A program made the position numbers and the translations under genes. From contig JBOGJI010000282.1 of assembly GCA_050747865.1 (NCBI GenBank), positions 1 to 38,971 on the forward strand: a stretch of DNA of 38,971 bases. The letters are read 5' to 3'. This document shows positions 8,636 to 21,424 of this stretch, piece by piece. The DNA is from JBOGJI01 sp050747865. Lineage in GTDB: Bacteria; Acidobacteriota; Thermoanaerobaculia; Multivoradales; JAHEKO01. The notes below the pieces were generated by a model. That model was given only the letters and a program-made list of their open reading frames with translations, made no database searches and was not told where the DNA came from. Positions within the stretch are counted from its first letter, which is position 1. Every line of letters starts with the position of its first letter.

Positions 8636-8865
8636 AAGGCTTGCCGAGAGGCCCTGGGGGTGAGGCCCGATCTCGACAGCCGGGTGGGCCCGTCTCACCG
8701 GCCCCGAATCCCGTAGCAGACGCCTGCCAGCGCACACGTGACGCCGCGGGGACCACGCGGGCGCGGGTGCCAGGCCCGGAGGGTCACGGGAGGCGACACA
8801 GCGAGAGCCCGTCCTGGAGAGAGCGCACCTGACCGAGAGCCGCGAGGCCGAAGGGAGCAGCATTT

Positions 8866-11289
8866 GTGACCACAGCCAGCCGCAGCGAGCCGACAGCAAC
8901 CTATACCGCGGCGAACATCCAGGTCTTGAAGGGCCTGGAGGCCGTCCGCAAGCGCCCCGGCATGTACATCGGGGACACCGACGACGGTTCGGGACTCCAC
9001 CACATGGTCTTCGAGGTGGTCGACAACGCCGTCGACGAGGCGCAGGTCGGCTACTGCTCGAAGATCGACGTCACCATCCACACCGACGAGTCGGTGACCG
9101 TGGAGGATGACGGCCGCGGCATCCCGGTCGATGTCCACAAGGAGCAGGGCCGCTCAGCGGCCGAGGTCATCATGACCGAGCTCCACTCGGGCGGTAAGTT
9201 CGACAAGAACTCCTACAAGGTCTCCGGCGGTCTGCACGGCGTCGGCGTGTCGGTGGTCAACGCCCTGTCCGAGGAGCTGGAGCTTGAGATCCGCCGCGAC
9301 GGGGAAGTGTGGATCCAGACCTACCACCGGGGGACCCCCGCCGAGCCGATCCGTGCGGTGGGCAAGAGCAAGAAGACCGGCACCAAGGTCCGCTTCAAGC
9401 CCGACTCCGAGATCTTCCACGGCGAGACCGCCTTCCACTTTGAGACCTTGTCGCAGCGGCTGCGCGAGCAGAGCTTCCTCAACAAGGGCCTGCACATCCG
9501 CCTGACCGACGAGCGCACCGGCAAGTCCACGGACTTCAAATACGCCGGCGGCATCGCCACCTTCGTCGAGCACCTGGGGCGGGCCAAGACGCCGCTGCAC
9601 AAGAAGCCGATCTACCTCGAGGAGACCACGGCCGACGAGGAGACGATCGAGGTGGCGCTGCTGTGGAACGACGGCTACCAGGAGCAGATCTTCTGCTTCG
9701 CCAACACCATCCACAACCGTGACGGCGGCACCCACCTGTCGGGGTTCCGCGCCGCCCTGACCCGCACCATCAACAACTACGCCACCGGCCGGGGCCTGAC
9801 CAAGAACCTGAAAGAGAACTTGACCGGCGAGGACGTGCGCGAGGGCCTGACTGCGGTCGTCTCGGTGCGCATCAAGGACCCGAAGTTCTCGAGCCAGACC
9901 AAAGACAAGCTGGTCTCCTCGGAGATCAAGGGCTGGGTCGAGCAGGTGGTCAACGAGCGGCTGGGGAGCTGGCTCGAGGAGCACCCACGCGAGGCCAAGC
10001 GCATCGTCGAGAAGTCGATCGAGGCGGCGCGCGCCCGCGAGGCGGCGCGCAAGGCGCGCGACCTGACGCGGCGCAAGGGCGCCCTCGATTCGAGCAATCT
10101 CCCCGGCAAGCTGGCCGACTGCTCGGAGCGCGACCCCCGCTTCAGCGAGCTCTTCCTGGTCGAGGGCGATTCCGCCGGCGGTACCGCCAAGCAGGGCCGC
10201 GATCGCAAGTTCCAGGCGGTGCTGCCGCTGCGCGGCAAGATCTTGAACGTCGAGCGGGCGCGCATCGACAAGATTCTGTCGAACGAAGAGATCAAGACGA
10301 TGATCATGGCGCTGGGCACCGGCATAGGCGAGGAGGACTTCGACCTCTCGAAGCTCCGGTACCACAAGCTCATCATCATGTGCGACGCCGACGTCGACGG
10401 CTCCCACATCCGCACCCTGATCCTGACCTTCTTCTTCCGCCAGATGCAGCAGTTGGTCGAGGGCGGCCATCTCTACATCGCCCAGCCGCCGCTCTACAAG
10501 GTCAGCCAGGGCAAGAAGGAGCAGTACTTGAAGGACGAGCGGGAGTACCACCAGTTCCTCGTCGACCGCATCAAGGGGGAGTGGGAGCTGGTGCTGAGCG
10601 CCAACGGCGGCACGACCTTGAGGGGCGCCAAGCTCGAGCAGTTCCTCGCTCGCGCCGAGGCCTTCCGGCGCAATCTCCAGCGGCTGGAGGTTCGCGGCAT
10701 TCCTGGCGACGCGCTGCGGGCCGTGCTCAAGCAGGGGCTGACCAGGCCCAAGACGTTGGCCGACGTGAAGCGCATGCGCGAGATGGCCGAAATCATCGAA
10801 GCCTCGGGCTTCCACGGCGTGGACCTGGTCGAAGACGAGGAGCACGGCAGCCACGAGATCCGGTTCACCAGCCGCCGCGACGGCGTCGAGCGGGCGGTGA
10901 CCTTCGGCTGGAACCTGCTGCACACGCCGGAGTACCGCGCCCTGGCCGCCAACGAGGCCGGGCTCGAGGCGCTGACGACCAGCCCGTTCTTGTTGCGTAA
11001 GGGCGAGGAGGAGAGCCACCACGAAACCCTCGAGGAGGCGCTGGACACGCTCTACGCCGGCGCCTCCAAAGGGCTCGCCATCCAGCGCTACAAGGGCTTG
11101 GGCGAGATGAACGCCGACCAGCTCTGGAATACCACCATGGACCCCGAGCGCCGCCGGCTGCTCAAGGTGACGGTGGAGGACACGGTCGCGGCCGACGACA
11201 TCTTCTCGCGTCTGATGGGCGACGAGGTCGAGCCCCGCCGCGAGTTCATCCAGGAGAACGCCCTCGCCGTCCAGAACCTGGACATCTGA
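8866..11289 (+). CDS. gyrB: DNA gyrase subunit B
   Basis: An 807-residue ATPase subunit of gyrase, which introduces negative supercoils. It is near the length of the E. coli protein and, like it, has the long insert within the C-terminal Toprim region. GHKL ATPase motifs are intact: EVVDNAVDEA (Glu50, Asn54), DDGRGIPVD and GGLHGVGVSVVNALS. Toprim has EGDSAGGTAKQ and the metal-binding DADVDGSHIRTL. The end carries QRYKGLGEMNADQLW and the RREFI tail that contacts GyrA. The start is a GTG with GAAGGGAG upstream. A 47-bp gap leads to gyrA. ParE is excluded by the partner's GyrA box. Confidence 0.97.
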   Translation: MTTASRSEPTATYTAANIQVLKGLEAVRKRPGMYIGDTDDGSGLHHMVFEVVDNAVDEAQVGYCSKIDVTIHTDESVTVEDDGRGIPVDVHKEQGRSAAEVIMTELHSGGKFDKNSYKVSGGLHGVGVSVVNALSEELELEIRRDGEVWIQTYHRGTPAEPIRAVGKSKKTGTKVRFKPDSEIFHGETAFHFETLSQRLREQSFLNKGLHIRLTDERTGKSTDFKYAGGIATFVEHLGRAKTPLHKKPIYLEETTADEETIEVALLWNDGYQEQIFCFANTIHNRDGGTHLSGFRAALTRTINNYATGRGLTKNLKENLTGEDVREGLTAVVSVRIKDPKFSSQTKDKLVSSEIKGWVEQVVNERLGSWLEEHPREAKRIVEKSIEAARAREAARKARDLTRRKGALDSSNLPGKLADCSERDPRFSELFLVEGDSAGGTAKQGRDRKFQAVLPLRGKILNVERARIDKILSNEEIKTMIMALGTGIGEEDFDLSKLRYHKLIIMCDADVDGSHIRTLILTFFFRQMQQLVEGGHLYIAQPPLYKVSQGKKEQYLKDEREYHQFLVDRIKGEWELVLSANGGTTLRGAKLEQFLARAEAFRRNLQRLEVRGIPGDALRAVLKQGLTRPKTLADVKRMREMAEIIEASGFHGVDLVEDEEHGSHEIRFTSRRDGVERAVTFGWNLLHTPEYRALAANEAGLEALTTSPFLLRKGEEESHHETLEEALDTLYAGASKGLAIQRYKGLGEMNADQLWNTTMDPERRRLLKVTVEDTVAADDIFSRLMGDEVEPRREFIQENALAVQNLDI

Positions 11290-11336
11290 TCCGGGCCCCG
11301 AGCCGCACAACCCACAACCCGTAAGACACAAACCAG

Positions 11337-13829
<2,493 letters not shown>

Positions 13830-13835
13830 CGCCAG

Positions 13836-14428
13836 ATGCCGGAGACCAACGCGTCACCGAGCAGGCGGCAGCCGAGCGCCTACGCGCTGGCCTGGGGCTT
13901 CTACCTGGTCGTCGCCATCGTCGGCCTCGTCTGGCTTGGCTTCCAGAACGACCGGCTGCCGCTCGGCCTCTTCCTCCACCCGGACTCCTGGCTTGCGGAC
14001 GCGGCTCTTGGCCTGGGCGCCGGCGCCCTGCTGGCCGCCGTCTGGGCCCTCGGATGCCGGTACTGGTCCCGCGCCCGCGCCCTCGAGGCCAGACTGGCCG
14101 GGCTGCTGGGGCCGCTGCGCGCCGACGAGGCTGTCGCCCTGGCGGTCATCTCCGGCGTCGCCGAGGAGGTCCTCTTCCGCGGCGCCGTGCTGCAGGCCTG
14201 GGGCTGGATCACCGCCACGCTCCTCTTCGCCCTCGTCCACTTCGGCGGCCGCGCCTTCCGCCTGTGGGCCGTCTGGGCCCTCGCCGCCGGCCTCCTCCTC
14301 GCTCTACTCGTGCTCTGGCGTGGCAACCTCCTGCCCGCCATCCTCACCCACGCAGTGGTCAACACCGCAGGCCTGTTGCGACTTCGTCGCTCGCGAACAG
14401 AGCCAAGCGCGAAAGGTAGTGTCGGGGG

Positions 14429-14432
<4 letters not shown>
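13836..14432 (+). CDS. CPBP family intramembrane metalloprotease
   Basis: A 198-residue membrane protein with about five hydrophobic segments. The CPBP (Abi/Rce1-like) motifs are present in order: AEEVLFRG (Glu-Glu-x3-Arg) at about residues 108-115, LVHFGG about 25 residues later, and ILTHAVVN near the end, which together form the predicted metal and catalytic site inside the membrane. Bacterial members range from CAAX-like proteases to bacteriocin self-immunity proteins; the substrate here is unknown. The ATG lies 6 bp after the gyrA stop, and the TGA overlaps the ATG of the next gene, so it probably belongs to a gyrA-CPBP-ychF transcript. Confidence 0.82.
14417..14422 (+). promoter_or_regulatory. 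Candidate -10 element (TAGTGT) for the YchF-type gene
   Basis: TAGTGT lies exactly 6 nt before the ATG at 14429, within the end of the CPBP gene. The spacing equals that at mutY and the aminotransferase, so an internal leaderless transcript is possible besides read-through. Confidence 0.35.
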
Positions 14433-15463
<1,031 letters not shown>

Positions 15464-15486
15464 GGAGGGATCGCGCCCCGAGGGTC

Positions 15487-15515
15487 TTGTGTCGCGCGGC
15501 CTGAGTGTGTATATT
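15487..15515 (+). promoter_or_regulatory. marR promoter, predicted leaderless
   Basis: TTGTGT (15487-15492) and TATATT (15510-15515) are 17 bp apart, and the ATG follows 8 nt after the -10 with no SD. The -10 lies inside a MarR-type palindrome, so repressor and polymerase would compete. Confidence 0.6.
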
Positions 15516-15519
15516 CACA
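15506..15519. promoter_or_regulatory. Palindromic operator upstream of marR
   Basis: TGTGTATATTCACA is a near-palindrome, symmetric at 12 of 14 positions. It shares its core with the perfect palindrome at 16006-16017 on the other side of the marR gene. Confidence 0.55.
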
Positions 15520-15523
15520 TTCC

Positions 15524-15979
15524 ATGAGCGGATCGCCGACCGAGAAGCAGCTGCGAGATCTGGAGGGATGCGTCTGCTTGGCTCTGCGGCGGGCCATGCG
15601 GGCGGTGACTCAGGCCTACGACACGGCGCTACGGCCGTTGGGCGTGCGCGTGACGCAGCTCCCGATTCTGACCGCCGTCGCCAGCCATGGACGGGTGCCC
15701 CTGGCGCCGCTGGCGGAGGAGCTGGGCATGGATCGAACCACTCTGATCCGCAACGTGCGCCCGTTGGAGCGCGACGGCCTGGTCGAGCAGGGAGTCGAGG
15801 AGGGTTCCCGGCGGACCGAGCTGCGCGCGACGGCGAAAGGACGGGCCATCCTCGCCCGCGCCTATCCGGTGTGGCGCCGCGTCCAAGAGCGTGCGAGCTC
15901 GCGGCTCCCGGATCCCGACTGGCGCGCCAAGCTGCACGATCTGGAGATCGCCATGCAGGGAATATCGGGAGACGCCTAG
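15524..15979 (+). CDS. MarR family transcriptional regulator
   Basis: A 151-residue winged-helix repressor of usual MarR length. After a dimerisation helix (LALRRAMRAVTQAYDTALRPLGV) comes the HTH with LAEELGMDRTTLIRNVRPLERDGLV as recognition region, then the wing EQGVEEGSRRTELRATAKGRA and a C-terminal helix. MarR proteins bind short palindromes and release them with small phenolic or oxidising ligands. A palindrome overlaps its own -10 and a matching one precedes the membrane protein gene downstream, so it probably represses both. The initiating ATG lies 8 nt from the -10, which implies a leaderless message. Confidence 0.9.
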   Translation: MSGSPTEKQLRDLEGCVCLALRRAMRAVTQAYDTALRPLGVRVTQLPILTAVASHGRVPLAPLAEELGMDRTTLIRNVRPLERDGLVEQGVEEGSRRTELRATAKGRAILARAYPVWRRVQERASSRLPDPDWRAKLHDLEIAMQGISGDA

Positions 15980-16005
15980 GCTGTTCCCCTTTTTTGATCG
16001 CCACA

Positions 16006-16017
16006 GTGTATATACAC
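16006..16017. promoter_or_regulatory. Perfect palindromic operator upstream of the membrane protein gene
   Basis: GTGTATATACAC is a perfect 12-bp palindrome in a GC-rich region, 18 bp before the ATG of the next gene, and similar to the one at the marR promoter. It also contains a TATATA sequence that could act as -10. Confidence 0.6.
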
Positions 16018-16034
16018 AGAAGGGAGCTCGGAAC

Positions 16035-16679
16035 ATGCGGCATTCACGGCTTACGAGGAACCTGACCCTCCTCGCCCTCGGACTGTGGTTGGCAGCGGCC
16101 GTGGTCGGCGGCGCGACCGGCGCGATCAACCAGCCGGACGCCCCTCCTCTCCTGCTTGGTGCCTACATCCTCCTCCCCATCGGAGTCTTTGTGGCGGCGT
16201 ATGCCATGAGCGCCTCCTTCCGCGCGTTCACCGAAAGGCTCAGCCTCACCTGGATGGTCGGCGCCCACGTCTGGCGTTTCGTCGGGCTGGGTTTCGTCCT
16301 CGGGTGGCTCAGCGGCGCCCTGCCCGCGGGCTTCGCGCTCCCCGCCGGCCTCGGCGACGTCGCCGCGGCGCTGGGGGCCCTGCTCCTCGTGCCGGCGCTG
16401 CGCAAGGGCGCGGCCTCCCGCGGGCGGCTCCTGGCGTGGAACGTCTTCGGGTTCGTCGACCTGGTCGCCGCGCTCGTGTTGGGAAACCTGTATTCGAGCG
16501 CTTCGACGGGCGTCCTGGCGACGGGATCCGTGACCACCGAGTCGATGGTGACCTTCCCTGTCAGCCTGATCCCCACGTTCCTCGTTCCGCTCTTCCTCCT
16601 CCTGCACGGGCTCACGTTCAAGCGCATCGCGAGCCCCGAGCCGCCGCCTCGGCATGGGGCTCGGCACGGGGCGCGTTGA
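16035..16679 (+). CDS. Multipass membrane protein, MarR-controlled, function unknown
   Basis: A 214-residue protein with about six hydrophobic segments: residues 10-30, 40-60, 74-100, 103-122, 133-150 and 175-195. The N-terminus is positively charged (MRHSRLTRN) and the C-terminus is a basic His/Arg tail (PRHGARHGAR). The conserved-looking WRFVGLGFVLGWLSGALP segment and the second MarR-type operator make it a likely target of the regulator next to it, perhaps for an envelope or small-molecule stress. I do not recognise the family. AAGGGAG at 16019-16025 is a good SD for the ATG at 16035. The frame is open further upstream inside marR, but that part lacks start support. Confidence 0.65.
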   Translation: MRHSRLTRNLTLLALGLWLAAAVVGGATGAINQPDAPPLLLGAYILLPIGVFVAAYAMSASFRAFTERLSLTWMVGAHVWRFVGLGFVLGWLSGALPAGFALPAGLGDVAAALGALLLVPALRKGAASRGRLLAWNVFGFVDLVAALVLGNLYSSASTGVLATGSVTTESMVTFPVSLIPTFLVPLFLLLHGLTFKRIASPEPPPRHGARHGAR

Positions 16680-16841
16680 CAGGGGGCGTGTTCGGGCACA
16701 CACTTTGTCCAGCGCGCGCTGGGGCGCCTCCTGTCCGCGGCAAGGGAGTGATCTCCCACCCAACGGTTCGATTTCGGTTTTCGAACCTCTTTCCGGCCTG
16801 AGGTAAGCGGACGTCAGGCAACGAACGGAAGGAGGCGTCTG

Positions 16842-19800
16842 TTGAGCACCCAAGACAATCTGCGCAAGGCCGCGAAGCGCTGGCTGAAGGCCTTGCGCCA
16901 TGGCGATGCGGGCGCGCGCGCCCGACTGGCGCGCGCGTACCCCGGCGCGCCGGAGCACCCCACGCTCCGCGACGTGCAGCACGCCCTGGCGCGCGAGCGA
17001 GGTCACCCGAGCTGGATCGCTCTCACCCGCGCCATCGCCGGCGGCTCGCCGCCCGAGGCGGGAGAGACTCCTCTGAGCGCGCTGCTCGCCGCCGCCGGCG
17101 GGGGAGACGTCGCCGCGGTGGCGACGATCCTTGACGACCACCCCGGCATCGTGAACGAGCGCGGGACGCTGAGCGGCAGCACCGGGCTGCGCACGGCGCT
17201 CCATTTCGGCGTGCGGCACGAAGCGGTCGTCAGGACCCTGCTCGACCGCGGCGCCGACCCCAACGTGCGCGACGAGGGGGATCACGCGTTCCCGCTGCAC
17301 TTCGCCGCCGAGCGCGGCGACCTGCCGGTCGTCCGGCTGTTGATCGAGCACGGGGCGGACCCGATCGGCGCCGACACGAAACACGAGCTGGATGCGCTCG
17401 GCTGGGCGGTGTGCTTCGACTACGCCTACCACCCCGAGGTTGTGCGCTACCTACTGGCGCACGGCGCCGTGCACACGCTGTTCTCCGCCGTCGCCATGGG
17501 CGACACGGCGGGCGTTCGCCGTCTCGCGGCCTCCGGCGTCGCTCTGGATCGGCGGATGGACCGGACGAACCACCGCCGCACCGTCCTGCACCTCGCCATC
17601 GCCAAGAAGCAGGCCGCGGCGCTGGCGACGTTGATCGACCTCGGGGCCGGGCTCGATCTCGAAGACGCCGTCGGCCTGACGCCGCTGGACCAGGCCGCCC
17701 TGGCCGGCGAAGACGAGATGACGCGCCTGCTCCTCGCCGCCGGCGCCGATCTCACCCTGCCGGCCGCCGTCGTGCTCGGCCGGTCCGACCAGGTCGAGCG
17801 CCTGATCCAGGCCAATCCCGAAATCCTGTCGGGCACGAACAACCGCCGGTGGGCGCGGCTCCTCGTCTACGCGAGCGGCCACGCATCGGCAGGCGTGATC
17901 GAGACGCTGCTCGGCACCGTCATGCGCCACCGCGCCGGCCTGTCGATCGTCAACATGGAAGACGACGCGGAGACCGCGGTCGACGGGGTGTCGGGATACA
18001 CGCCGCTCCATGCCGCGGCGTTCCATGGAAACGACGATGCAGTGGACGTGTTGCTCAAGCACGGGGCCAACCCGCGGGCGCGGGACGGGAAGTATTGCGG
18101 CACCCCGGCCGGCTGGGCCGCCTACGCAGGCCACCTCGCGACGGCGCAGCGCATCCTCGAGGCCGACGTCGACATCTTCGATGCGATTGCCTTCGATCGC
18201 GCCGACCGCATCGCCGCCATTCTCGACGGCGATCCCGGCGCGATGGATCGTCCGTTCAAGGCGTACGCCTCGTGCGGATCGCGAGACGGCCAAGGGTGGC
18301 CGCGGCCCGACGATACGCCGCTGCCGTGGGCGACGGAGCAGGGTAAGCAAGAGGCCGTGCGCATCCTCACCGAGCGCGGCGCCGGCGCGCGGACGGCCGA
18401 CGATCGCAGGCGTGCCGACCGCGTCGTCTCCTTCCTGCAGGCGGCGTGCTGGGGGAACGACGTCCACGGCAAGCGGGCCCACCGCATGCACGGCCGCGCG
18501 GCGCAGCGCCTCCTCGCGCACGATCCCTGGATCGCCCGCGACGGCCTGTACACGGCCGTCGTATGCGGCGAGTGCGACGAGGTGGCGCGAATCCTGGCCG
18601 CGCGTCCGGAAGCCGCGCGGCAGCGTGGCGGCGCCCGCGGCTGGACGCCGATCCTGTATCTGGCCTACACGCGGTTCACGCACGCGTCGACGATCGAGAA
18701 CGCCCTGTCGATCGCGCGGCTGCTGCTCGATCACGGCGCCGACCCCAACGACTTCCTGATGGCCGGCGACGCGCGGTACACCGTACTCGTGGGCGTCGCC
18801 GGCGAGGGGGAGCAGGACGCACCGCGGCAGCCGTACGCGGCCGCGCTGTTCCAGCTCCTGCTGGAGCGCGGCGCGGAACCGTTCGACATCCAGGTCCTCT
18901 ACAACACGCACTTCAGCGGCGATGTGCTCTGGTGGCTCGAGCTCGTATACGAGCACACGATCGATACGCCGCGCGGCGCGGCCTGGCGGGATCCCGAATG
19001 GGGGATGTTCGACATGGGGGCCTACGGATCCGGAGCGCGGTTTCTGCTGGAGATCGCCATCAAGCGCCGCGACGCGGGCCTCGCCGCGTGGCTGCTCGCG
19101 CGCGGCGCGAACCCGAACGCGGCCCCCGCTCGCGACCGGCGGTTCCCCAAGGGCAGCCTGTATCAGCTGGCGGTTCTGGAGGACCTGCCGGAGATCGCGG
19201 AGCTCTTGGCGCGGCATGGCGCCCCGCACGCCGCGCCGGTGCCGGGTGAGCCGGAGCGGTTCCTGCACGCCTGCCTGCGGCTGGATGGCGACGAGGCGCG
19301 GTGGCTGCTGCGCGCGCACCCGGACTACCTGCGCTCTCCGGCGGCCATGTTCGAAGCGGCGCGGCGCGACCGGCCCGACGTGCTCGCGCTGCTGCTGGAT
19401 CTCGGCTTCGCGCTCGAGATCGGGGACCACACCGGCAAGCGGGCGCTGCACGAAGCGGCCTGGGCGAACGCGCTGCGCGCCGCCGCGTTCCTGATCGAAC
19501 GCGGGGCACAGATCGATCCCCGCGAGTCGACCTACGGCGGCACGCCGATGAGCTGGGCGTCGCACGGCGACCACGCCGCCATACTCGAGCTGCTCGCGCC
19601 GCTCAGCCGCGACGTCTGGGCGCTGTGCGCCAACGGCTACGTCGATCGCCTGCACGAGCTGCTCGCCGAAGATCCGCGCCTTGCCCTGGCCGTCACCGCT
19701 GACGGCCGCACGCCTCTGTGGTGGCTGCCAGATGACGAGGCGGCTGCCCTGCAGGCGGTGGAGCTCCTAGTGGCCACCGGCGCCGACCCGGCGGCGAAGA

Positions 19801-19910
19801 GCGCCGACGGCCGAACCGCCGCCGACGCGGCGCGCGACCGTGGCATGCGTAAGGTGACCGCTCGGCTAGACCTGGGCTTTCTTCCACCCGCCGCGGCTGA
19901 ACAGCCATAG
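16842..19910 (+). CDS. Large ankyrin-repeat protein
   Basis: A 1022-residue protein without signal peptide or membrane segment, starting at a TTG 8 nt after GGAGG. Residues 1-70 form a helical domain (LRKAAKRWLKALRHGDAGAR, then VQHALARERGHPSWIALTRAI) seen in ankyrin proteins of soil bacteria. The rest is about 18-20 degenerate ankyrin repeats, with typical TPLHAAAFHGNDDAVDVLLKHG, TALHFGVRHEAVVRTLLDRG and TPLDQAALAGEDEMTRLLLAAG units. Regions around 480-560 and 640-740 are less repeat-like. Ankyrin arrays bind other proteins; the partner is unknown. The 3' end overlaps the convergent MATE gene by 45 bp. A cytosolic scaffold or sequestering role is possible but not shown. Confidence 0.85.
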   Translation: MSTQDNLRKAAKRWLKALRHGDAGARARLARAYPGAPEHPTLRDVQHALARERGHPSWIALTRAIAGGSPPEAGETPLSALLAAAGGGDVAAVATILDDHPGIVNERGTLSGSTGLRTALHFGVRHEAVVRTLLDRGADPNVRDEGDHAFPLHFAAERGDLPVVRLLIEHGADPIGADTKHELDALGWAVCFDYAYHPEVVRYLLAHGAVHTLFSAVAMGDTAGVRRLAASGVALDRRMDRTNHRRTVLHLAIAKKQAAALATLIDLGAGLDLEDAVGLTPLDQAALAGEDEMTRLLLAAGADLTLPAAVVLGRSDQVERLIQANPEILSGTNNRRWARLLVYASGHASAGVIETLLGTVMRHRAGLSIVNMEDDAETAVDGVSGYTPLHAAAFHGNDDAVDVLLKHGANPRARDGKYCGTPAGWAAYAGHLATAQRILEADVDIFDAIAFDRADRIAAILDGDPGAMDRPFKAYASCGSRDGQGWPRPDDTPLPWATEQGKQEAVRILTERGAGARTADDRRRADRVVSFLQAACWGNDVHGKRAHRMHGRAAQRLLAHDPWIARDGLYTAVVCGECDEVARILAARPEAARQRGGARGWTPILYLAYTRFTHASTIENALSIARLLLDHGADPNDFLMAGDARYTVLVGVAGEGEQDAPRQPYAAALFQLLLERGAEPFDIQVLYNTHFSGDVLWWLELVYEHTIDTPRGAAWRDPEWGMFDMGAYGSGARFLLEIAIKRRDAGLAAWLLARGANPNAAPARDRRFPKGSLYQLAVLEDLPEIAELLARHGAPHAAPVPGEPERFLHACLRLDGDEARWLLRAHPDYLRSPAAMFEAARRDRPDVLALLLDLGFALEIGDHTGKRALHEAAWANALRAAAFLIERGAQIDPRESTYGGTPMSWASHGDHAAILELLAPLSRDVWALCANGYVDRLHELLAEDPRLALAVTADGRTPLWWLPDDEAAALQAVELLVATGADPAAKSADGRTAADAARDRGMRKVTARLDLGFLPPAAAEQP

Positions 19911-21293
19911 CGTGAACAGACCCACCGATGTCTCGGAGACGAAGACGCCCCAGAACACGCCCGAGTGCTCCCAGCCCAGCGGGATCGCCAGCGCGTACGA
20001 CAGCGGGATCTGGATCAGCCAGAAGAACACCAGGTTGATCTTGGTCGGCGTCATCGTGTCCCCGGCACCGTTGAAGGCCTGCACCGCGACCATCCACCAG
20101 CCGTAGACGAAATAGGCATAGGACACGATGCGCAGCCATTCCGCGCCGACCGCGATCACTTTCGGGTCCGGGGAGAAGATGCCGATCAGCGGCGCGCTCA
20201 GCGTGAAGTAGACCACCGACACGGCGACCATGAACACCATGTTGTAGACACCGATCCGCCATACCGCCGATTCGGCGCGCTGCGGGTGGCCGGCGCCGAG
20301 GTTCTGGCCCACCAGGGTGGCGGCGGCGTTCGACAGGCCCCAGGCCGGCATCATCGTGAACATGAAGATCCGGATCGTGATGGTCGCGCCGGCGACCACC
20401 TCGCTGCCGATGTCGGCCAGGATCCGCATCAGGAAGATCCAGGACGTCATCGCCACGAGCATCTGGCCGACGCCGCCCAGCGAAGTGCGCACGATGTTGA
20501 GCAAGACCGCGCCGTTCCAGGCGACGTGGGCGCGCGTGGCACGGATGTGCTTGCCGCCGCGGAACAGCAGCCAGAGCTGCATCAGGACGCCGGCGCCCCG
20601 GCCGATGTTGGTGGCGATCGCCGCTCCCTCGATGCCCAGCGCCGGAATCGGGCCGAAGCCGAAAATCAGGAGCGGATCCAGCGCCAGGTTCAGGAGGTTG
20701 GCGAACCACAACACGCGCATGGCGATCGCCGCGTCGCCGGCGCCTCGGTAGATGGCGTTGATGACGAACAGCAGCACGATGACGGCGTTGCCGCCGAGCA
20801 TCCACTGGGTATAGCGGTAGCCGTGGGCGAGGCTCCAGGAGCCGGCGCCCATCAGCGCCAGCAGCTCGCGCGCAAAGAAGATCCCCAAGACCGCGAAGGG
20901 CAGCGAGACCAGCAGGCTGATGAAGATCGCCTGGATCGCGGTCACCGCCGCCTCGTCGCGCTTCTTCTCGCCGATCCGCCGCGCGACAATGGCCGTCACC
21001 GCCATCGACAGCCCGATGGCGACGGAATACAGCAGGAACAGGTAGGTCTCGGTGAGGCCCACCGTCGCCACCGCCGAGGCGCCCAGCTTGCCGACGAAAT
21101 AGATGTCCACCACCGCGAAGGTGGACTCCATCACCAGCTCCAGGATCATGGGAACCGCGAGCAGGAAGATGGCCCGGCGCAGGGGGATCTGCGTGTAGTC
21201 CGCCTCGGTCCCGCGAATGGCGCCCTTGAGGCCGGACCACAGGGAGCGGGGCGGCGTTTGGGCGGCGACTGCTTCGGAAGTCGAGTCCGTCAT
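19866..21293 (-). CDS. MATE family multidrug/Na+ antiporter
   Basis: A 475-residue multipass exporter with about twelve hydrophobic segments in two similar halves, the MATE fold. The MATE-type opening is seen as IPLRRAIFLLAVPMILELVMESTFAVVDIYFVGKLGASAV and, in the second half, LARILADIGSEVVAGATITIRIFMF-like helices followed by NAAATLVGQNLGAGHPQRAE. MATE pumps export drugs or metabolites using Na+ or H+. I chose the ATG at 21293 because AGGAG lies 10 nt upstream; an in-frame ATG at 21359 would add an Arg-rich tail and has no SD. The 3' end runs into the ankyrin gene for 45 bp on the opposite strand. Confidence 0.85.
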   Translation of the reverse strand: MTDSTSEAVAAQTPPRSLWSGLKGAIRGTEADYTQIPLRRAIFLLAVPMILELVMESTFAVVDIYFVGKLGASAVATVGLTETYLFLLYSVAIGLSMAVTAIVARRIGEKKRDEAAVTAIQAIFISLLVSLPFAVLGIFFARELLALMGAGSWSLAHGYRYTQWMLGGNAVIVLLFVINAIYRGAGDAAIAMRVLWFANLLNLALDPLLIFGFGPIPALGIEGAAIATNIGRGAGVLMQLWLLFRGGKHIRATRAHVAWNGAVLLNIVRTSLGGVGQMLVAMTSWIFLMRILADIGSEVVAGATITIRIFMFTMMPAWGLSNAAATLVGQNLGAGHPQRAESAVWRIGVYNMVFMVAVSVVYFTLSAPLIGIFSPDPKVIAVGAEWLRIVSYAYFVYGWWMVAVQAFNGAGDTMTPTKINLVFFWLIQIPLSYALAIPLGWEHSGVFWGVFVSETSVGLFTLWLFSRGGWKKAQV

Positions 21294-21424
21294 TCTCGAA
21301 ACGCTCCTGTTCCGGCGTTCTCTCTCCCGCGGCCCGTGAGCGTGTCGGGCCGCAGGCAAAGGTGAAGAAGACTACCTTGTGCACTGCGCGACAAAGGAAT
21401 GGCCGCTTCGCGCGCGCGAACCCT

